This document shows, one piece after another, positions 34,359-39,544 of a stretch of DNA of 39,544 nt. The notes beneath the pieces are model-generated. The model had not been told where the DNA came from and ran no database searches. It saw only the letters and a program-made list of their open reading frames with translations. How positions within the stretch are numbered: position 1 is the stretch's first letter; each line of letters opens with the position of its first letter. Both the position numbers and the translations under genes were made by a program. Origin of the DNA: a bacterium (GTDB lineage: Bacteria; Patescibacteriota; Microgenomatia; UBA1406; GWC2-37-13). The stretch covers positions 1-39,544 of the forward strand of contig JAQBTX010000003.1 of the NCBI GenBank assembly GCA_027624795.1, given 5' to 3'.

Positions 34359-34606
34359 TAGGGTAAAAATATTTAACTTATAATACAAAAATAGGTTAAA
34401 TTGCTTAATTAATAATATTAATAGAAACAGAAAAAATACTGATAAGTAAGAGGATTATAGTATTTACTATAAAAATAGGTATATAACGTATAATAATTAT
34501 AATTAGATTATTACAACAAGAATAATCTAATAATAAAAATTTGAACAATTTATCTAAAATCACTCAATTGGCACTAATTATTAAGACCTTAGAGTAAAAA
34601 CTATAT

Positions 34607-35359
34607 ATGAACACGAATAAATATCTCAATATTGACTTTCATCCATCTTCAAAAAAAGATATCCTAGAGAAAATACTTATGTACATGAGTAGTAAATACA
34701 CATTTGTACATATAGTATCTCTTAATCCTGAAAATATGGTCATGGCACAGACAGATATCGAGTATCGAAATATGCTGTCACAAAGCGATATTCAAATTAT
34801 TGACGGCATAGGAACAGCAGTAGGAGCTGCGATTTTAGGATTTCCAAGCACAGATCGTTTAGCAGGGGTAGATCTTATGGATTTAGTCATACATTTAGCT
34901 GCTGAAAAGGGCTTTCGTATACTGCTGTTGGGCGGAAAGCCAAATTTGGCAGAATCACTTGCTGACTGCTATAAAAAAAAGCTCCCAAATTTGAGCGTAA
35001 AAGGCGAAATGGGCTATGTTGACATTTTAGCCTCAAAATCTGAAGAAGATGATCGAGTATTTTCTATAGTGGCTGACTACAAGCCGCAAATCATCTTTGC
35101 TGCATTTGGTTCTCCGGCCCAAGAAAAGTGGTTTTATGCTCATAAACATGAGCTAAACGGCTCAGTATGCATCGGCGTGGGTGGAGGATTTGATTTCTTA
35201 AGTGGTGAAGTTTCACGAGCACCACAGCTTATACGGTCATTTGGGTTCGAATGGTTATACCGACTTATAACTCAACCGTGGCGGATAAAGAGGCAATTGA
35301 GGCTGATTGAGTTTATACGTCTGGTACTCTTACAGAAATTTGGCATAGTATCTGCATGA
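34607..35359 (+). CDS. WecG/TagA/CpsF family glycosyltransferase
   Basis: 'VSLNPENMVMAQTDIEYRNMLSQSDIQIIDGIGTAVGAAILG...RLAGVDLMD...GFRILLLGGKP...FAAFGSPAQEKWFYAHKHEL...GVGGGFDFLSGEVSRAP'. Confidence 0.93.
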   Translation: MNTNKYLNIDFHPSSKKDILEKILMYMSSKYTFVHIVSLNPENMVMAQTDIEYRNMLSQSDIQIIDGIGTAVGAAILGFPSTDRLAGVDLMDLVIHLAAEKGFRILLLGGKPNLAESLADCYKKKLPNLSVKGEMGYVDILASKSEEDDRVFSIVADYKPQIIFAAFGSPAQEKWFYAHKHELNGSVCIGVGGGFDFLSGEVSRAPQLIRSFGFEWLYRLITQPWRIKRQLRLIEFIRLVLLQKFGIVSA

Positions 35360-36174
35360 GTAAGACTGTCATATCAACCCTTTCCTATTTTGCTCAATTC
35401 AATTACCCTGCTTCAATTGAGCTTCTTCACCTGTTTCATCCACACACAATATCGAAACCCTTGTTACAAAAAAAGATCGACGCATTAGTCCAAAGAAAAG
35501 ATATTCGCACTATAGTAATAAATGGTGAAAAACGATATTATCTAAGCTCAAATAGGCTCAATAATTATGTATCTCGCTACGCCCTTTCCACCTATCTGAT
35601 TTCGCAAACAGAACAGCATTTGAGTTTATTTGAGCTTGTTCCGATGATAAGCTATATGGGAATTTCAGGTTCACTCAGTATGTTAAATGCTGCTCACTCA
35701 AGCGATATTGACCTATTTATTATCACTTCACCGGGAACCCAATGGATGGTACGGTGCATCGTTTTGCTTTATAAAAAGATCCAATGCGTCATAAATCCAA
35801 CTTTTGGTAGTAAGCTGTGCATAAATCTCATATTTGCTCAAAATGGTCTGAAAATAGGAAAGAAGAAACAGAATGAGTATATTGGCCATGAAATTCTTCA
35901 ATTGAAATCAGTTTTCAATAAATCCCAGACGTATGAAATTATGCTCAGTAATAATAAGTGGATCTTAACCTTTTTCCCCAATGTTCACATAAATTCCTCC
36001 CTAGTAACACCTTATGTTAGCTTATCAAAACAGTTCAATATGATTTCTTTATTTGAGCGTTTTGTGCGAATGATCCAAATATGGTGGCTTGATAGAAAGG
36101 GATATACATTTTCCGAGCGGGGAAATCAACTTTGGCTTATACAGAAGGACTATGAAGTGAAATTGCGGAGGTAA
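35356..36174 (+). CDS. Predicted nucleotidyltransferase-fold protein
   Basis: 'MISYMGISGSLSMLNAAHSSDIDLFIITSPGTQW' fits the GS...SDIDLF pattern. ATG overlaps the upstream stop. Confidence 0.6.
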   Translation: MSKTVISTLSYFAQFNYPASIELLHLFHPHTISKPLLQKKIDALVQRKDIRTIVINGEKRYYLSSNRLNNYVSRYALSTYLISQTEQHLSLFELVPMISYMGISGSLSMLNAAHSSDIDLFIITSPGTQWMVRCIVLLYKKIQCVINPTFGSKLCINLIFAQNGLKIGKKKQNEYIGHEILQLKSVFNKSQTYEIMLSNNKWILTFFPNVHINSSLVTPYVSLSKQFNMISLFERFVRMIQIWWLDRKGYTFSERGNQLWLIQKDYEVKLRR

Positions 36175-36253
36175 TGGGATTCGAACCCATGTGGGCGTTT
36201 TAATTCCCGCAGGTTTAGCAAACCTGTGCCATAAGCCGCTAGGCGATACCTCC
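36166..36253 (-). tRNA. tRNA-Ser (GCU)
   Basis: GGAGGTA...CAGGT-TTGCTAA-ACCTG, long variable arm, ATGGGTTCGAATCCCAT, TACCTCC-G. Confidence 0.95.
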
Positions 36254-36257
36254 TTTC

Positions 36258-36300
36258 GATGTCATTCTGAACCTGATTCCCACCTATGCGGGAATGACGA
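36258..36300. repeat. Family A short repeat between tRNA-Ser and tRNA-Leu
   Basis: 'atgtcattctgaacctgattcccacctatgcgggaatgacga'. Confidence 0.75.
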
Positions 36301-36310
36301 TTGTCCAAAG

Positions 36311-36394
36311 TGCCGAAGAGAGGACTTGAACCTCCACGATATTGCTATCACACGCTTCTGAAGCGTGCGCGTCTGCCAATTCCGCCACTCCGGC
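36311..36394 (-). tRNA. tRNA-Leu (CAG)
   Basis: GCCGGAG...CACGC-TTCAGAA-GCGTG...variable arm...GAGGTTCAAGTCCTC...CTTCGGC-A. Confidence 0.95.
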
Positions 36395-36433
36395 TGGTTA
36401 TCTATTTTATCATAAGTGGTGGATATACTCTGT

Positions 36434-36466
36434 ATATAGTAATCGGGGTTACCCCTTTTACTATAA
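36434..36466. repeat. Variant REP-like hairpin
   Basis: 'TATAGTAAtcGGGGttaCCCCttTTACTATA': same outer arms as 22552-22582, different but complementary inner stem. Confidence 0.85.
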
Positions 36467-36587
36467 ACATTCAAAATATATAACTCCTTTTGTGACGGCC
36501 TATATATCAAATATTCGTCAATAATTTACTGGTAATATTTAAAATATCTTTTGTCCCGACCTCCAAAAGTACCTTTTGTCACAATTG

Positions 36588-36616
36588 TTGACATTATTCA
36601 TAACATAGCATATATT
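36588..36616 (+). promoter_or_regulatory. Sigma70-like promoter TTGACA-17-TATATT, 7 nt before a GTG start
   Basis: TTGACA 36588-36593, 17-nt spacer, TATATT 36611-36616. Confidence 0.65.
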
Positions 36617-36623
36617 GAGATTA

Positions 36624-37391
36624 GTGGATAATTTACATAGAAATCTTGAAACAATAGGGTTAAGCGAGGAAGAAATTGCCGTATATTTGGCTGCACTTGA
36701 GCACGGGAGCACTACGGTACTTAAACTCGCACGAAATACCAAAATACCGCGTACTACAGTGTATCTTTTAATTGACTCGCTTACTCAAAAGGGACTTCTT
36801 ACTCTGAGCGTTAAAGGTAAGAAAAAACAATACATTCCTTCAAATCCTCGTGAAATCCTCATTTTGGGAAAAAGTAAACAGCAACGACTTGCTCAGTCTC
36901 TTACCGAGCTTGAACAAGAGATTCCCCAGCTTGACGCATTGTATCGTACTCAACATGAGCTTCCAAAAATACACTATTATCAAGGTGTTGATGAGGTTAA
37001 GAAGATCTATGAAGCAACGCTTGAAGAAGACAAAATCTATGTACATTGCATGAGCCAAAATGCCATAGAAATCATGGGAGATTACCTCAAAAAGTATTTT
37101 AATCGCGTTATACGGCGCATGATACACACCCAAGAGATCGTGTCAGATAGTGCATCAGATAAGGTATATCAGCAAGAACATTCAACTTCTCGAAATCAGA
37201 TCATTTGTATTCCATCCAAGCTGGGAACCAATACCGATTATATGATTTACAACAATAACGTAGCATTTATTACTTACAGAGCAGGCCAACCCGTAGGTGT
37301 CGTAATTTCAGACAAAGAGATTGCACACTTTGAAAAGATCCGATTTCTTATGATTTGGGAACAATTTGCTACTTCTCAAACATCTTCATAA
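36624..37391 (+). CDS. TrmB-family transcriptional regulator
   Basis: 'LETIGLSEEEIAVYLAALEHGSTTVLKLARNTKIPRTTVYLLIDSLTQKGLL' winged helix. GTG start chosen because the TTG at 36615 lies within the -10 element. Confidence 0.85.
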   Translation: MDNLHRNLETIGLSEEEIAVYLAALEHGSTTVLKLARNTKIPRTTVYLLIDSLTQKGLLTLSVKGKKKQYIPSNPREILILGKSKQQRLAQSLTELEQEIPQLDALYRTQHELPKIHYYQGVDEVKKIYEATLEEDKIYVHCMSQNAIEIMGDYLKKYFNRVIRRMIHTQEIVSDSASDKVYQQEHSTSRNQIICIPSKLGTNTDYMIYNNNVAFITYRAGQPVGVVISDKEIAHFEKIRFLMIWEQFATSQTSS

Positions 37392-37740
37392 TCTTCTCAA
37401 CTTCTCTATCATTTATAGCATGGTGTGGTCCGCGGTGACTCAGGAGTGCTCCAGAGAAGGTTTTCGGGATGTGCATAAGCTCATGAATGAGCGTTTTTAT
37501 CTTTTCACGTTCGCTTTGTTTATCAAATCGTTTGGCATTCACCTCAATAATATAGTTGGGTTTTATACCCGCCACTTCACTAAAGAGCTTTGCCATTCCC
37601 CATATGCGCGCTATTGCTCTGGTTTTTGCATCAAAACTACGGATGCAGTGGATCTGATCGATCTTAATATGATCCATTTTGAGAGCGGGAACGAGTTTTG
37701 AGATCTGTTCTTTTATTTCTGGTGCAAGGTCGTATTTCAT
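37369..37740 (-). CDS. Putative metallopeptidase (COG4900-like)
   Basis: HExxH in 'KIKTLIHELMHIPKTFSGALLSHRGPHH'; 'ARIWGMAKLFSEVAGIKPNYIIEVNAKRFD'. Confidence 0.75.
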   Translation of the reverse strand: MKYDLAPEIKEQISKLVPALKMDHIKIDQIHCIRSFDAKTRAIARIWGMAKLFSEVAGIKPNYIIEVNAKRFDKQSEREKIKTLIHELMHIPKTFSGALLSHRGPHHAINDREVEKIMKMFEK

Positions 37741-37763
37741 GTGTACATGCTATCACGAAAATG

Positions 37764-37795
37764 ATAGATCCTGAAATGAATTCAGGATGACAAAG
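37764..37795. repeat. Family A short palindrome
   Basis: 'gatcctgaaatgaattcaggatgaca', matches the intergenic unit near 23838. Confidence 0.75.
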
Positions 37796-37813
37796 ATTTT
37801 GATAGAATAAAGA

Positions 37814-39526
37814 ATGCGCATATTTCATATCATCGTAGGAATAATAGCTATTGCAGGAGCATTCATACTTTCTCCGGTTTCATATGCACAAGAATCATTG
37901 GGGGAGCACATTAAAGAATTTAATGTGGCTATTTTTGTTGAAGAAAATGGCACGCTTTTAATCCAAGAAACCATCACCTATGATTTTGGAAATGAACAAA
38001 GACATGGAATAAAACGGAATATTCCTTTTGTGGTAACCAACGAAGAAGGAGAAAATTTTGCCATGGAAATAGGGATAAGTGGGGTTACCGATGAAAACGA
38101 AAAAGGGTATAGATATAAGGAAGAAGTCACAGACGAGGAAGTTCAACTGAAAATTGGTGATCCCGATACAACTATTTCTGGCATTCATACCTATGTGATT
38201 CGCTACAACGTGAGAGGAGCTTTGCGTTACTTCATAGATGCCGACGAACTGTACTGGAATGCCATAGGGTCCCAGTGGGATCTGCCCATTCTGAAAGCGA
38301 ATGTGGAAGTGTATATGCCCGAATCTATAGTAGAAGAAGATTTGGAATTTCGCTGTTTTGAAGGACCGGTAGAAAGTAACGAACAATGTAAGGCTGCAAG
38401 TTCAGGAAACAAAGTAACACTTTATACCGATAATCTTCAACCTGCTGAAGGAATGACTATAGTAGTACGGTTTCCTACGGGTGTCGTGGCCATGCTTGAG
38501 CCTAAAGAAATCATACCACCAGGGGAGTCATGGTGGGGTAGGGTGTTATCTGTCCTATTTGCGATCACAGCATCTATTTGGTACGTATTTTACCCCTTGT
38601 GGCTTCCGTTCAAATGGTACCGGGACGGTCGCGATCCTTCGACTCGCTCCGCTCGCTCAGGACAAGTCCCTTCTGGACCTGTCTCCGCTTCGTTTGATCC
38701 ACCGAAAATAGATGGTCGTAACCTTACTCCAGCAGAAACAGGGGCACTCATCGATGAAGAGGTGAATATCCGTGAACACGCAGCAACTTTGGTGCAACTT
38801 GCACAGCGTGGGTATTTTAAGATTGTTGAAACAAAAAAGAAAGAATTCGAGCTTATAAAATCCGCGCATCAAGCACTTAACATCAAACTTCTGCCCTATG
38901 AACAAACTCTCATCGATGGATTATTTGCATCGGGAGATACAGTTAGATTAAAAGATGCCAACCTCGTCTCAACTTTGAGTACGGTTGAAGACATGGTTTA
39001 CGGTCAGCTTATAACAAACAAACATTTTCCCCATAATCCAAAAGAGCTTCGAAAAACATATGGAATCATCGTGGGACTTTCCTTATTCACTTTCAACATA
39101 CTTTTGGCCATAAGCGCTGGGTTCTTTGGCAAAAATATGCCACGCAAAACACAAAGTGGCAAAGAGGCAGCAAATAGAGCAGAGTCACTCAAACGATTTC
39201 TTGAGTCTCAAGAGCGGCAACTTAAGCATCAAGCAGATAATCAGGTTATGTTTGAGAAGCTATTGCCCTATGCAATAGCATTTGGAGTTGAGCGGGTGTG
39301 GGCAGAGCGGTTCAAAGACCTAACCCTCAAAAATGCCGATTGGTACGAAACATCTGATCATAATGCATTAACAGCAGGCGTGCTTACCAATAATCTCACT
39401 TCATCGTTTGCGCCGGCATTCAAATCAGCATCAACCCCTGTTACCTCAAGTTCTGGATTCTCTTCTGGCATGAGTAGCGGGTCATCAGGCGGCGGCGGAG
39501 GGGGTGGGGGAGGAGGGAATTGGTAG
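37814..39526 (+). CDS. DUF2207-domain membrane protein with Gly-rich C-terminus
   Basis: 'ESLGEHIKEFNVAIFVEENGTLLIQETITYDFGNEQRHGIKRNIPF' and C-terminal 'SSGMSSGSSGGGGGGGGGGNW'. Confidence 0.88.
   Translation: MRIFHIIVGIIAIAGAFILSPVSYAQESLGEHIKEFNVAIFVEENGTLLIQETITYDFGNEQRHGIKRNIPFVVTNEEGENFAMEIGISGVTDENEKGYRYKEEVTDEEVQLKIGDPDTTISGIHTYVIRYNVRGALRYFIDADELYWNAIGSQWDLPILKANVEVYMPESIVEEDLEFRCFEGPVESNEQCKAASSGNKVTLYTDNLQPAEGMTIVVRFPTGVVAMLEPKEIIPPGESWWGRVLSVLFAITASIWYVFYPLWLPFKWYRDGRDPSTRSARSGQVPSGPVSASFDPPKIDGRNLTPAETGALIDEEVNIREHAATLVQLAQRGYFKIVETKKKEFELIKSAHQALNIKLLPYEQTLIDGLFASGDTVRLKDANLVSTLSTVEDMVYGQLITNKHFPHNPKELRKTYGIIVGLSLFTFNILLAISAGFFGKNMPRKTQSGKEAANRAESLKRFLESQERQLKHQADNQVMFEKLLPYAIAFGVERVWAERFKDLTLKNADWYETSDHNALTAGVLTNNLTSSFAPAFKSASTPVTSSSGFSSGMSSGSSGGGGGGGGGGNW
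38628..38700. repeat. Family A fragment inside the DUF2207 gene
   Basis: 'gatccttcgactcgctccgctcgctcaggacaagtcccttctggacctgtctcc'; encodes 'DPSTRSARSGQVPSGPVSASFD'. Confidence 0.75.
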
Positions 39527-39544
39527 GTAAATGTGATAAAATAG

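Noticed and set aside
36301-36483. 60-aa ORF 'MSKVPKRGLEPPRYCYHTLLKRARLPIPPL'
   Set aside because: Antisense of tRNA-Leu, not a gene.
39495-39526. Poly-Gly tail of the DUF2207 protein as a novel motif
   Set aside because: A Ser/Gly-rich C-terminal tail is typical of DUF2207 (TPM-like) membrane proteins.

Overview
This 39.5 kb window is AT-rich bacterial chromosome. Gene content and style suggest a Patescibacteria/CPR-like genome, but that is inference. It carries housekeeping genes: com locus, secE-nusG-rplK-rplA, an F1-type ATPase operon, transketolase, TyrRS, LeuRS, ndk, mreB, pilD, sortase, an M16 peptidase, a P-type ATPase and glutamate dehydrogenase, plus four tRNA genes (Lys-UUU, Arg-CCU, Ser-GCU, Leu-CAG).

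Strongest unusual signals:
(1) Several families of small palindromic repeats are inserted in-frame in essential genes. LeuRS carries four insertions, transketolase three, and TyrRS, ComEC and a DUF2207 protein one each.
(2) One of these families (consensus AAATCCTAAAYTCTAAATCC...CTCAAATATCAAATGATCAAA) also flanks, in inverted orientation, a 23S-rRNA-IVS-type four-helix-bundle gene. Shorter gene-less copies with inverted ends occur elsewhere, which suggests an IVS-like mobile unit with MITE-like derivatives.
(3) A Y1/RAYT transposase gene is bordered by REP-like hairpins. A 45-nt exact copy sits 12 kb away, and a fourth copy has changed stem sequence but preserved pairing.
(4) A single ORF fuses archaeal-type phosphopantetheine adenylyltransferase to DUF359 (archaeal GTP-dependent dephospho-CoA kinase).
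(5) A recurrent TATAAT-like box about 6 nt before start codons suggests widespread leaderless transcription. It includes an overlapping bidirectional leaderless promoter between leuS and the CoA gene.
(6) The F1 ATPase operon encodes b, delta, alpha, gamma, beta and epsilon, but no a or c subunit is visible.

All calls are from reading the sequence and translations; no searches were run.
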